From NCBI GenBank assembly GCA_016927595.1, contig JAFGMI010000056.1:1-64000 (forward strand): a stretch of 64,000 nt of DNA, read 5' to 3'. Made by a program: the position numbers and the translations under genes. Within the stretch, counting starts at the first letter, position 1. Every line of letters begins with the position of its first letter. Positions 8,918 through 18,149 of the stretch are shown piece after piece. This DNA is from Melioribacteraceae bacterium. Lineage in GTDB: Bacteria; Bacteroidota; Ignavibacteria; Ignavibacteriales; Melioribacteraceae. The notes under the pieces are model-generated. The model saw only the letters and a program-made list of their open reading frames with translations, was not told the origin of the DNA and searched no databases.

Positions 8918-11900
8918 ATGACGGAGCATAAATCAAAACAACATAACACTCTTGTTCATGATCTTGAGGAAAGAGCGAAAGAACTTAAATGTCTCTATAA
9001 GATTGAGAATGTATTGAACGACCAGAATGCAAATTTGGAAGATACTCTTCAGTCTGTTGTTGATTTTGTTCCGACCGGATGGCAGTATCCCGATTTATGC
9101 GAAGCTCAGCTTGTTCTAAGGAACCTGGTATTTACGACAAACGGCTGGTGTGAGTCAAAATACTCTATTACACGTAGCATAACGATTCGAGGTAGAAAAG
9201 TAGGTGAAATTCAGGTAATTTATAGGCAAAACCCTCATAAACACAGCTTAGAGGTATTTCTTCCTGAAGAAGAAAATCTGCTGAAAACTATCGCTGAAAG
9301 AGTTGCTCACTTTGTTCTTCATAATGATCTTCGACATATTTTCAAAGAGGTTCAAAGTGTTAAAAAGATCGAAAAACATGAAGCCCCTGGTGAATGGAAA
9401 GTAGTATTGGATATGATACGCAAGACCGATCCGACACTATTTATGAGCATACTTCGCAAAATGCTCCACCAGTTGTGCTGGAAAGGTAATGAAGAAGCTG
9501 CTGCATTGCTGAGCCAGTCGAGTATAGAAATCAGAATTGACGAAGAAAAATCTTCGGGGAATGAAAATAAACCTCTTAAGAAAAAAATCATAAACAACTA
9601 TGAAGAATATATCAATGCCATATTGGGACTTTCTTATGAAAATTTTACAAATGAAGAACTTCTGCAAAAAATACAGAAATGGATACAGGAAGATAATTCG
9701 ATACCATTAATCAGAATACTCGAAGCAAGAGAATCAACTCTCGCGGAAATAAGCGATGCCATAAGAAAGTACTACCATATTGCCCCGGAAAAATTTGAAT
9801 TGTCACCATCAATGGCAATAGGATTAAGAGTTTCATTATTGAGAAGGTTTTTCACCGAAGATCTGAATTACATAAAAACTGCAAAGGAATTTGTAAAACT
9901 TACTGACTTCTATAATTTAATTGATAAAATGATTTATACACCTACAAGTCAGGGAAAATTAGGAGGAAAAAGTTCAGGTGTATTTGTTGCCTCCAACGTA
10001 TTAAATAAAAAATCAGATGATTCGGAAATACTCAAAAATATTAAAATTCCGAAAACATGGTTTCTTGCTTCCGACTGTGTGCTGGCATTCATGCGATACA
10101 ACAATCTTGAAGAGGTGCTTGAACAGAAATATAAACAGACACACGAACTTAAAATGGAATATCCATTGATTGTACAACTGTTCAAGAATTCGGAATTTCC
10201 ACCGGAAATTGAAAAAGGACTATCTGTTGCACTCGATGACCTGGGAAATGTACCTCTTGTCGTACGAAGTTCAAGTTTGCTTGAAGACCAGGCAGGAGCA
10301 TCTTTTTCTGGTAAATACAAAAGCCTTTTTCTTGCCAATCAGGGGACCAAAAAGGAAAGACTTCTTGCACTGGAAGATGCTATTGCCGAAGTGTATGCAT
10401 CAACTTTCGGTCCTGATCCTATTGAATACCGTGCTGAACGAGGCTTGCTTGATTTCCACGAGGAAATGGGCGTTATGATACAGCAGGTTGTCGGTAATAA
10501 AATCGGTAAGTATTATTTCCCGACATATGCCGGTGTAATGTTCAGTAATAATGAGTTCAGATGGTCACCAAGAATAAAACGTGAAGACGGACTTATTAGG
10601 CTTGTTCCTGGTCTTGGGACTAGAGCCGTTGACCGGATAGGTGATGATTATCCGATATTGATAGCACCGGGACAGCCAAACTTACGTGTAAACGTTTCGT
10701 ATGAAGATACGATAAGATATTCACCAAAATTTATGGACGTAATTAATCTTGAATCTAATCAATTCGAAACTATAACGGTTGAATCACTGGTTAAAGAATA
10801 CGGTGAGCAGTGTCCCGGCATTTATGAAATGATTTCGATTATCGACAATGAACGTTTACGACCCGCCAACATTATGGACGATTTATCTAAAAGTGAGGTA
10901 ATAGTAACATTTAACGGTTTATTGTCGAACACTAGATTTATTCAAAAGAGTTCGAAGATCATTAATACTCTTAAAAACAGTCTACAGACACCCGTCGATA
11001 TAGAATTTGCTTCGGACGGGAAAGATTTCTACATACTTCAATGCAGACCTCAGATTTCAATTACGGAACATACAGCAGATCTCATACCTAGAAATATTCC
11101 AAAAGACAGAATCATCTTTACTGCTAATAAACATATATCAAACGGGAAAGTCCCCGACATCACGCATATTGTTTATGTGGACGCCAAAAAGTACTCCGAA
11201 CTTCCCGACAGGGAAAGTATGACCAACGTGGGTCGGGCGATCGGCAGATTGAATAAACTGTTGCCGAAAAGAAAATTTATATTAATGGGACCGGGAAGAT
11301 GGGGCAGCAGGGGTGATATTAAATTGGGCGTAAGTGTTACTTATGCAGATATCAGCAATTCGGCAATGCTTATCGAAATTGCCCGCAAGAAGGGCAGTTA
11401 TATCCCTGATTTATCATTTGGGACACATTTCTTTCAGGATTTGATTGAGTCACGCATCAGGTACCTTCCGCTTTATCCTGATGATGAAGGAATTATATTC
11501 AATCAAAAGTTTCTGCAGTTATCAAAAAATAGTCTTATTGATCTGATCCCGGAGTATAAAAAATTGGTTCACGTCCTCAGGGTTATTGATATACCCGCAG
11601 TAACAGAAGGTAAGCATCTGCAGGTTCTTATTAATGCTGAAATTGATGAAGCCATGGCTATAATAAAAGACCATGGCGGTCAGCTGGATCAAAAAAAATC
11701 ATTTGTCAGATCAGGATCGGGTTATTCACCAGATGAATGGAAATGGAGATGCTCTATGGCTCAAAAAATTGCCGAACTGCTCGACTGTGAAAAATACGGT
11801 GTTAAAGGTATGTATATTTTCGGCAGCACACAGAATGCAAATGCCGGACCCGGAAGCGATATCGATCTTATTATCCACGTTGATGAAAAAAGTTGGAAGA

Positions 11901-12106
11901 AGGTGGAACTGGATGAGTGGTTTTTGGGATGGAGCCAGGCGCTGAGTGAAATGAATTATCTGCGATCAGGTTATAGAACTGATGGCTTATTAGATATTCA
12001 CTATATAACGGATACCGATATAAAAAAGAAGACCGGATATGCCTTAAAGTTAACCTCTGCGATAGATAAAGCAAAGCCCCTGAAAATAGCGAAGGGAATT
12101 AAATAA
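8918..12106 (+). CDS. PEP synthase-like ATP-grasp / nucleotidyltransferase fusion
   Basis: 1062 residues with three recognisable parts. Residues 1-140 look GAF-like. Residues about 345-715 match the nucleotide-binding domain of PEP synthase/pyruvate phosphate dikinase (LGGKSSGVFVASNVL; VVRSSSLLEDQAGASFSGKY; ending FYILQCRPQ). A conserved middle region follows (FILMGPGRWGSRGD, FGTHFFQDL). The C-terminus, about 960-1062, is a Pol-beta-type nucleotidyltransferase with G-S-x-D-x-D (FGSTQNANAGPGSDIDLI). The phosphohistidine domain and the PEP/pyruvate barrel of true dikinases are absent, so it cannot make PEP in the usual way. Inference: a regulatory or signalling enzyme that phosphorylates or nucleotidylates a partner. 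The gene stands alone. Confidence 0.75.
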   Translation: MTEHKSKQHNTLVHDLEERAKELKCLYKIENVLNDQNANLEDTLQSVVDFVPTGWQYPDLCEAQLVLRNLVFTTNGWCESKYSITRSITIRGRKVGEIQVIYRQNPHKHSLEVFLPEEENLLKTIAERVAHFVLHNDLRHIFKEVQSVKKIEKHEAPGEWKVVLDMIRKTDPTLFMSILRKMLHQLCWKGNEEAAALLSQSSIEIRIDEEKSSGNENKPLKKKIINNYEEYINAILGLSYENFTNEELLQKIQKWIQEDNSIPLIRILEARESTLAEISDAIRKYYHIAPEKFELSPSMAIGLRVSLLRRFFTEDLNYIKTAKEFVKLTDFYNLIDKMIYTPTSQGKLGGKSSGVFVASNVLNKKSDDSEILKNIKIPKTWFLASDCVLAFMRYNNLEEVLEQKYKQTHELKMEYPLIVQLFKNSEFPPEIEKGLSVALDDLGNVPLVVRSSSLLEDQAGASFSGKYKSLFLANQGTKKERLLALEDAIAEVYASTFGPDPIEYRAERGLLDFHEEMGVMIQQVVGNKIGKYYFPTYAGVMFSNNEFRWSPRIKREDGLIRLVPGLGTRAVDRIGDDYPILIAPGQPNLRVNVSYEDTIRYSPKFMDVINLESNQFETITVESLVKEYGEQCPGIYEMISIIDNERLRPANIMDDLSKSEVIVTFNGLLSNTRFIQKSSKIINTLKNSLQTPVDIEFASDGKDFYILQCRPQISITEHTADLIPRNIPKDRIIFTANKHISNGKVPDITHIVYVDAKKYSELPDRESMTNVGRAIGRLNKLLPKRKFILMGPGRWGSRGDIKLGVSVTYADISNSAMLIEIARKKGSYIPDLSFGTHFFQDLIESRIRYLPLYPDDEGIIFNQKFLQLSKNSLIDLIPEYKKLVHVLRVIDIPAVTEGKHLQVLINAEIDEAMAIIKDHGGQLDQKKSFVRSGSGYSPDEWKWRCSMAQKIAELLDCEKYGVKGMYIFGSTQNANAGPGSDIDLIIHVDEKSWKKVELDEWFLGWSQALSEMNYLRSGYRTDGLLDIHYITDTDIKKKTGYALKLTSAIDKAKPLKIAKGIK

Positions 12107-12557
12107 TAGGTAATCTGTTGTTCCCCGGATTCTTATTATTTGATCCCGATATGTAAATCAAGAAGAATATAATTATTTTTTTTCCGTAGATGTTATTCCG
12201 ACAATGTTTCATCTTATCTGCAGAAATATAATAGATGAAGAAAATTATTTTCTCATCCGAATATAGAGACATTCTCTTATTCCTCACCCAATGAATAAAA
12301 GCGGGAAGAATCCATTTACAGGATACTTCATTATATGTCTTGAAAAATAATAATTATTATTCTGCTATAAACGATACCTTTTGATTAAGTAGTATAAAAC
12401 ATATTCTTTGGTTTACTTCAGCAACAAGTTGTTGAACCATCCTTCAGTCAGTTTTTATTATTTTTACAAAAGGCTGAATACACAAAGGACAATATTTATT
12501 GAAGAATGCAGGATGAGCAACTGTTTAAATTCTTTAAAAATATTTTAAAGTATGTCA
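12107..12557. other. Intergenic region upstream of the his promoter
   Basis: About 450 AT-rich bases with no credible gene. One dyad is visible at 12417-12436 (TTCA..TGAA flanking CAACAAGTTGTTG), 120 bases before the putative his promoter, a possible operator. Nothing else stands out. Confidence 0.4.
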
Positions 12558-12585
12558 TTGATATTTAATTAATTATCACTATTTT
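12558..12585 (+). promoter_or_regulatory. Putative promoter of the his operon
   Basis: TTGATA at 12558-12563 and TATTTT at 12580-12585, separated by 16 bases. Read as the Bacteroidota form it is TTG-N19-TAnnTT. Transcription would begin near 12592, giving a leader of about 160 nt with the His leader peptide close to its 5' end. Confidence 0.4.
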
Positions 12586-12611
12586 CACGTAGTTAATTTC
12601 TGAGTTTAAGA

Positions 12612-12662
12612 ATGAAAATACGTACTCACTTACATCATCATCATATTTATTCCCTCAGATGA
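12612..12662 (+). CDS. hisL: His operon leader peptide
   Basis: A 16-codon frame (ATG to TGA) reading MKIRTHLHHHHIYSLR. Five of codons 6-11 are His (CAC, then CAT x4). It lies 90 bp before hisG and is followed at once by alternative antiterminator and terminator pairings. This is the layout of ribosome-mediated attenuation known from enterobacterial hisL. The match of His codons, position and hairpins makes chance unlikely, although the peptide is short. Confidence 0.88.
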   Translation: MKIRTHLHHHHIYSLR

Positions 12663-12720
12663 GTGTCGGTGAAATACGTTTATAAATTTTACAAACCCGG
12701 CACATGCCGGGTTTTTTGTT
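12663..12720 (+). promoter_or_regulatory. His attenuator (antiterminator and terminator)
   Basis: The terminator is a perfect stem with AAACCCGGC (12693-12701) pairing GCCGGGTTT (12706-12714) across an ACAT loop, followed by a T run. The competing antiterminator pairs GTGTCGG (12663-12669), directly after the leader stop codon, with CCGGCAC (12697-12703): seven pairs including one G-U. Forming it consumes the 5' arm of the terminator. A ribosome stalled on the His codons leaves 12663-12669 free, so hisG is transcribed. A ribosome at the stop codon covers it, so the terminator forms. Confidence 0.85.
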
Positions 12721-12751
12721 TTAAATGTGAATACAATTTTGGGAGAATAAA

Positions 12752-13621
12752 ATGGCTAACGGTAATTTGAAATTAGCGATACAAAAAAGCGGGCGGCTTA
12801 CCGAAAAATCGCTGCAGCTTCTGCGAATCTGTGGGATTGATGTTGAAAACTATAAGGACAGGTTATTTGTAACAGCAGGCAACTTTAATATGGACATACT
12901 TTTTCTCAGGGATGACGATATACCCGAGTATGTGCAGGATGGTGTTGCAGATATCGGATTTGTTGGTGAGAATGTTGTTTTGGAAAAAAGAGCCGATATT
13001 GAAATAGTAAAAAAACTTGGTTACAGCAGATGCAATTTGCGGATTGGTATCCCGGAAGATGAGGAACTGAGGGGTATTAAAGAGCTCAGCGGCAAAACTA
13101 TAGCTACATCTTATCCGAATATATTAAAAGACTTTCTCGATAAGAATAAGATTGAAGCGAAAGTTATCCAAATAAGCGGTTCTGTTGAAATTACCCCTTC
13201 ACTGGGTATTGCTGATTATATTTGTGATCTTGTATCAACCGGAACAACTTTAAAGATGAATAAACTTAAAAAGAGTTTCTCTATTCTGGACTCCGAAGCA
13301 GTATTAATTAAGAATAAAAATCTTTATAGTAACCATGAGAAGAACAGTCTTTTCATTAAACTGCTGACAAGAATTGAATCAGCACTGAACGCCCGGAACA
13401 GTAAATACTTAATGATGAACATTCCTAAAGATGCACTTGAGAATATCGTTGAAATTATCCCCTCTTTAAAAAGCCCGACTATTCTTAATCTTGCTGATGA
13501 ATCGATGCTTGCAGTGCAATCGGTTATCCCGGCTGAAAAGTTCTGGGAGATAAATGACAAATTGCATAGGGCAGGTGCAACAGATATTTTATTACTACCA
13601 ATTGAGAATATAATATTATGA
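12752..13621 (+). CDS. hisG: ATP phosphoribosyltransferase
   Basis: The first enzyme of histidine biosynthesis, joining ATP and PRPP. At 289 residues it is the long form with a C-terminal ACT-like regulatory domain (about 215-289), so it should be feedback-inhibited by His and not need HisZ. Motifs: KLAIQKSGRL at the start and the PRPP-binding DLVSTGTTLKMNKL. An in-frame ATG follows GGGAGAATAA. It overlaps hisD by four bases (ATGA). Confidence 0.96.
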   Translation: MANGNLKLAIQKSGRLTEKSLQLLRICGIDVENYKDRLFVTAGNFNMDILFLRDDDIPEYVQDGVADIGFVGENVVLEKRADIEIVKKLGYSRCNLRIGIPEDEELRGIKELSGKTIATSYPNILKDFLDKNKIEAKVIQISGSVEITPSLGIADYICDLVSTGTTLKMNKLKKSFSILDSEAVLIKNKNLYSNHEKNSLFIKLLTRIESALNARNSKYLMMNIPKDALENIVEIIPSLKSPTILNLADESMLAVQSVIPAEKFWEINDKLHRAGATDILLLPIENIIL

Positions 13622-14898
13622 AAGTAATTGAAATTAATAATCTGTCGGAGGACGAACTACTTGCACTTACGAAGCGACCTGCAATAAATATGGATTCTTC
13701 TTTTAAGGTGGTACGTCCGATAATTGATGATGTGAAAATATATGGGAAGTATAAACTGATCGAATATGCCCGGAAATATGATAATTATTCAGCAGATTCG
13801 CTCCGTGTATCTCCCGAAGAGATCAGTGAGGCTGAAGAAAGTCTTCCTGAATCAGTAAAAAAAGCAATAGATGTTTCGGCAGATAATATCAGAAAATTTC
13901 ACAAGTGTGAAAAACCTCAGGATATTGTCGTTGATATCAGACCCGGTATCAAATGCAGCAGGAGATTCGTTGCAATAGAAAATGTGGGATTATATATACC
14001 TGGAGGATCTGCTGTACTTCCTTCTACAATGTTAATGCTCGGTATTCCGGCAAGCATCGCCGGATGCAGAAGGATTATAGCATGTACTCCGGTAAGTGAA
14101 ATAATTAATCCCGCTGTACTTTATGCGGCAAAGCTTGCTGGCGTAAAGGAAATTTATAAAGTTGGAGGAGCACAGGCTATTGCGATGATGGCGTACGGAG
14201 TGGAGAACGTGAAAAAGGTTGACAAAATATTCGGTCCGGGTAACCAGTATGTTACTGCCGCTAAAGCTCTTGTAAGTACCGATCCTGACGGCTGTTTGAT
14301 AGACATGCCGGCAGGACCAAGCGAGGTGCTTGTAATAGCTGATGATGGTGCCGATCCTAAATATATTGCTGCGGATCTCTTGTCTCAGGCAGAACACGGG
14401 GCAGACTCACAGGTGGTATTATGTTGTACAAGCAGGAATGCAGCGGACAGAATTCTGACTGAACTGGAAATTCAACTGGATATGCTTCCCAGAAAAGAAC
14501 TGGCTGCAAAAGCACTGGATTCGAGTTTCTGTTTGTTAGTGGGAAGTTACGATCAGGCTATAACTTTTTCTAATAGTTACGCCCCCGAGCACCTTATAAT
14601 GAATTTTAACGATTCAGCCGGTTATGTGGAAAAGGTTGTAAATGCGGGATCAGTATTCATAGGTCCTTATTCACCGGAAAGCGCTGGTGATTATTCATCC
14701 GGGACAAATCATTCACTGCCGACTTATGGATATTCAAAAGCAACAGGCGGGGTAACAGTAGAAATGTTCATGAAATCAATTACGTTTCAGGAATTAACTA
14801 ACGAAGGGTTAAGGTCGATCGCTGAGACGATTATTACAATGGCGGAGACAGAAAAATTAAACGCACATGCAAATTCAGTAAAGGTGAGGTTTGAATGA
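13618..14898 (+). CDS. hisD: Histidinol dehydrogenase
   Basis: A 426-residue NAD-dependent, zinc-binding enzyme that oxidises histidinol to histidine in two steps. Visible motifs include the glycine-rich VGLYIPGG, IFGPGNQYVTAAK, the zinc/catalytic segment YAPEHL and the GTNHSLPT segment near the C-terminus. Length is normal. Its start overlaps hisG and its end overlaps hisC, showing translational coupling along the operon. Confidence 0.97.
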   Translation: MKVIEINNLSEDELLALTKRPAINMDSSFKVVRPIIDDVKIYGKYKLIEYARKYDNYSADSLRVSPEEISEAEESLPESVKKAIDVSADNIRKFHKCEKPQDIVVDIRPGIKCSRRFVAIENVGLYIPGGSAVLPSTMLMLGIPASIAGCRRIIACTPVSEIINPAVLYAAKLAGVKEIYKVGGAQAIAMMAYGVENVKKVDKIFGPGNQYVTAAKALVSTDPDGCLIDMPAGPSEVLVIADDGADPKYIAADLLSQAEHGADSQVVLCCTSRNAADRILTELEIQLDMLPRKELAAKALDSSFCLLVGSYDQAITFSNSYAPEHLIMNFNDSAGYVEKVVNAGSVFIGPYSPESAGDYSSGTNHSLPTYGYSKATGGVTVEMFMKSITFQELTNEGLRSIAETIITMAETEKLNAHANSVKVRFE

Positions 14899-15941
14899 GT
14901 ATGATTGAGATGCTTGTCAGAGAAAACATTAAAAGACTTAAACCTTATACTTCAGCGAGAGATAGTCACCTTAACGGTATACTTCTGGACGCAAATGAAA
15001 ACAGTTTCGGAAGTGTTGTTGAGAATGAACTTGAATTAAACCGTTATCCGGATCCCTCTCAAAAGAAACTCAGACAAAAGTTGAGCAGTGTAATCGGTAT
15101 AGATTATTCTAAAATATTTTTAGGAGTCGGTTCAGATGAAATAATCGATTTGCTCGTAAGAGTATTCTGTGAGCCTAAAGAAGATAATGTTGTAATACCG
15201 GAACCGACTTACGGTATGTATAAGGTCGTGTGTGATATTAATAATGTTTCATCTTTTTCGGTGGAGCTTAATAATTCATTTCAGCTTGATGTTGCTGAGA
15301 CCCTGAGTTTATGCAATGAAAAGACTAAAATGTTGTTTCTGTGTTCTCCTAACAATCCTACAGGGAATGTACTACGTAAGTCAGACATTGAGGAAATATG
15401 CAGATCATTTAAAGGAATAGTTGTAGTTGATGAGGCGTATTATGATTTCGATACGGAATATTCTCTTGAAAGTCTTCTATATTCCCATAGAAATATCGTG
15501 CTGCTTAGAACATTTTCCAAGGCTTGGGGATTGGCTGGAGCGAGATGCGGGTATTGTCTGGCAGACAAAGAAGTAATATCTTATTTATATAAAGTTAAAG
15601 CTCCGTATAATTTAAATAAACTTACAACCGATATAGTTATGAGAGCTCTGGATAATACAGATAAGAGGGACAAGTTTATAAATATGATTAAAGTTGAGAG
15701 GCAAAGGATTATAAATGCATTAAGAAAGAATAAAAAAGTCCTGAACGTTTTTGATTCGAATGCTAATTTCATTTTATTTGAGATTGAAAATGCAAAATCT
15801 GTTTACGATCAACTCGCCCGGGAAGGTGTAATCATAAGAGACAGAAGTTCACAGATTAATCTGAAAAACTGTTTAAGGGTTTCCGTCGGGAAACCTGAGG
15901 AAAATGATAAATTTATAAAATCGATACAGGAATTGACATGA
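14895..15941 (+). CDS. hisC: Histidinol-phosphate aminotransferase
   Basis: A 348-residue PLP aminotransferase of class I/II, making histidinol phosphate from imidazole acetol phosphate with glutamate. Motifs: SPNNPTGN, the VVVDEAYYDF segment, and the PLP lysine in TFSKAWGLAGARCGY. It overlaps hisD and hisB by four bases each. Confidence 0.96.
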   Translation: MSMIEMLVRENIKRLKPYTSARDSHLNGILLDANENSFGSVVENELELNRYPDPSQKKLRQKLSSVIGIDYSKIFLGVGSDEIIDLLVRVFCEPKEDNVVIPEPTYGMYKVVCDINNVSSFSVELNNSFQLDVAETLSLCNEKTKMLFLCSPNNPTGNVLRKSDIEEICRSFKGIVVVDEAYYDFDTEYSLESLLYSHRNIVLLRTFSKAWGLAGARCGYCLADKEVISYLYKVKAPYNLNKLTTDIVMRALDNTDKRDKFINMIKVERQRIINALRKNKKVLNVFDSNANFILFEIENAKSVYDQLAREGVIIRDRSSQINLKNCLRVSVGKPEENDKFIKSIQELT

Positions 15942-16831
15942 AATATGCTTTGCTGGAAAAAACATTTTTTGATTTTTCTGACCCGGTAGGCAGTCAGTTA
16001 TTCGAGTCACTACTACTGTTGTCTGATCATGGATGGAGGATCGTTATTGAGAGTTATAATGATTTACCGGCGGCTGTTAAAACGATAATTGAAAACGAGA
16101 GAATAGGACTATATGAATTGCCTCAAGAAGAATCTGCTAAAGTATTTACATTCAGATTGAGTCGTGGTAACAATATCAGTAAAGTCAGGACTGATAATGA
16201 CGTGTTCTATGATAATATTTATGATGCCGTTGCTTCTGTTGTTAAAATTAGCAGAGAATGTGAACATAAAAGAACTACCAGGGAAACCGATGTTAATGTA
16301 AAATTGAATCTCGACGGAACAGGTAATTCAAATATTAATTCGGGTATAGGTTTTTTTGACCATATGCTCGAACAAATAAGCAGACACGGTAATATCGACC
16401 TGGACATTCAGGTTAATGGAGATTTACAAGTTGATGAACATCATAGTATTGAGGATGTTGGTATTACACTGGGCGAAGCTATTGTAAAGGCTCTTGGTAA
16501 CAAGTCCGGTATCAAAAGATATGGTTATTTTCTCCCGATGGATGATTCTGTGGCAAAGGTGACTCTTGATCTGGGAGGACGCCCGTATCTGAATTTCAAA
16601 TGTAGGTTCAGACGTGAAACTGTAGGTGAATTCCCGACTGAACTGACGGAGGAATTTTTTAAAGGGCTTTCACAGGGGATGAAAGCAAATTTATATATCA
16701 GGGCAAAGGGTAATAATGATCACCATAAGATTGAATCTATCTTTAAAGCATTTGCAAAATCATTGAACGAAGCATGCAGAATAGATGAGCGGGCAAAAGG
16801 TAATCTGCCCTCGACCAAAGGAGTTTTATGA
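15938..16831 (+). CDS. hisB: Imidazoleglycerol-phosphate dehydratase with eroded N-terminal domain
   Basis: 297 residues. Residues about 106-297 are a complete dehydratase with the metal-binding motifs DEHHSIED (HH 168-169) and NDHHKIES (HH 262-263) and a C-terminus PSTKGVL. Its sequence resembles the dehydratase half of bifunctional HisB. Residues 1-105 align by eye with pieces of the HAD histidinol-phosphatase half: KYALLEKTF where bifunctional HisB has KYLFIDRDGT, and LLLLSDHGWRIVIESYN where it has the GY-LVM-TNQ segment. The catalytic DxDGT aspartates and the zinc Cys cluster are missing and the domain is about 60 residues short. The dehydratase should work; the phosphatase should not. 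Confidence 0.93.
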   Translation: MKYALLEKTFFDFSDPVGSQLFESLLLLSDHGWRIVIESYNDLPAAVKTIIENERIGLYELPQEESAKVFTFRLSRGNNISKVRTDNDVFYDNIYDAVASVVKISRECEHKRTTRETDVNVKLNLDGTGNSNINSGIGFFDHMLEQISRHGNIDLDIQVNGDLQVDEHHSIEDVGITLGEAIVKALGNKSGIKRYGYFLPMDDSVAKVTLDLGGRPYLNFKCRFRRETVGEFPTELTEEFFKGLSQGMKANLYIRAKGNNDHHKIESIFKAFAKSLNEACRIDERAKGNLPSTKGVL

Positions 16832-17415
16832 TTGCACTAATTGATTATGGAGCAGGTAATACTGCATCAGTATCGAATGTACTTAAAGATCTTGATGTGG
16901 ATTATGTGATTACTAAAAAGGAATCGGATATTTGTAATGCAGATAAAATCATATTCCCGGGAGTTGGCGAAGCCTCATATGCGGTCAGAAAATTACATCT
17001 TTATAATCTGTTTAATCTTCTGCGGATAATGAAAAAACCATTTCTTGGAATATGTCTGGGTATGCAACTAATGTGTAATGAATCTGATGAGGGAAATGTT
17101 AAGTGTCTGGGATTGTTCCCTACAGGCTGTAAATTGTTTAGCGAACCGGGTATTAAAATACCCCACATGGGTTGGAATCAAATTGAGATTACAAAAAATA
17201 ATCCGTTATTTGATGGAGTAAAATCGGGCGAGTATTTTTATTTCGCTCATTCATACTATGTACCTGAAAACGATTATACTATCGCTGAAACTGGGTACGG
17301 ACTAAATTTCACATCAGCAATGAATAAGGATAATTTTTACGGTGTTCAATTTCATCCTGAAAAATCAGGACTTGCCGGTATTCAGGTAATGAGAAATTTT
17401 GTGAAGAAATGTTAG
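16828..17415 (+). CDS. hisH: Imidazole glycerol phosphate synthase, glutaminase subunit
   Basis: A 195-residue class I glutamine amidotransferase that supplies ammonia to HisF. The nucleophile Cys sits in GICLGMQL, the oxyanion region in PHMGWNQI, and the His/Glu of the triad in VQFHPEKSG. It overlaps hisB by four and hisA by seven bases. Confidence 0.96.
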   Translation: MIALIDYGAGNTASVSNVLKDLDVDYVITKKESDICNADKIIFPGVGEASYAVRKLHLYNLFNLLRIMKKPFLGICLGMQLMCNESDEGNVKCLGLFPTGCKLFSEPGIKIPHMGWNQIEITKNNPLFDGVKSGEYFYFAHSYYVPENDYTIAETGYGLNFTSAMNKDNFYGVQFHPEKSGLAGIQVMRNFVKKC

Positions 17416-18149
17416 TAATTCCTGCAATTGATATAATAGGCGGAAATGTAGTCAGACTGTCGAAGGGACAGTACGACAGTGCTGTTAAGTATAATAATAC
17501 TCCCATGGAACATGCAAAAATATACGATGACTATGGTTTTGAATGGCTGCACGTTGTTGATTTAATAGGCTCCAGAAACGGTAATATAAACGTGCTCGAT
17601 ATTATCGCCGAAATAAAAAATGGGACTAAACTCAAAGTTGAACTCGGGGGAGGAATCAGAACATTGCAGGATGTTCAAAGGCTAATATCTGCCGGAGTAG
17701 ACAGAGTAGTAATCGGGTCAATGTCGGTAATCGATAAACCTGAATTTGAAAAAGTTGCCGGGAATATTACTTCTGAAAAGCTAGTTGTTGCATCCGATGT
17801 TCTTAATAATGAAATACGAGTTAAAGGATGGACAGAGGACAGCGGTATTAATTTAGAAGATCATATAAAATACTGCAGTGATTTAGGGATTGATATGTTT
17901 CTTGTTACTGATATTGATAAAGACGGACTGCTTTCCGGTCCAAGTTTCAAATTGTATGAAGGACTGTTAAGTAAATTTCCGGAAATGAAATTAATTGCAT
18001 CAGGTGGTATTAGTAAGATCGGGGAGTTGAAAGAGCTATCACATCTGAACTGCTATGCTGCAGTGATAGGTAAAGCAATTTACGAAAATAAAATTAATTT
18101 AGAGGAACTAAAGGAAATTGATAACAAAGAGAATAATACCTTGTCTTGA
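17409..18149 (+). CDS. hisA: ProFAR isomerase (phosphoribosylformimino-AICAR-phosphate isomerase)
   Basis: A 246-residue TIM barrel that performs the Amadori rearrangement of ProFAR. The catalytic Asp residues appear in IPAIDIIGG and VASDVLNN. Phosphate-binding segments are GGGIRTL and ASGGISK. Its 3' end overlaps hisF by 32 bases. A second, divergent HisA is encoded at 38843-39592. Confidence 0.95.
   Translation: MLVIPAIDIIGGNVVRLSKGQYDSAVKYNNTPMEHAKIYDDYGFEWLHVVDLIGSRNGNINVLDIIAEIKNGTKLKVELGGGIRTLQDVQRLISAGVDRVVIGSMSVIDKPEFEKVAGNITSEKLVVASDVLNNEIRVKGWTEDSGINLEDHIKYCSDLGIDMFLVTDIDKDGLLSGPSFKLYEGLLSKFPEMKLIASGGISKIGELKELSHLNCYAAVIGKAIYENKINLEELKEIDNKENNTLS

Noticed and set aside
18118-18149. 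Frameshift between hisA and hisF
   Set aside because: Both proteins are complete; the 32-base overlap is explained by a TTG start with an AAGGA ribosome site.
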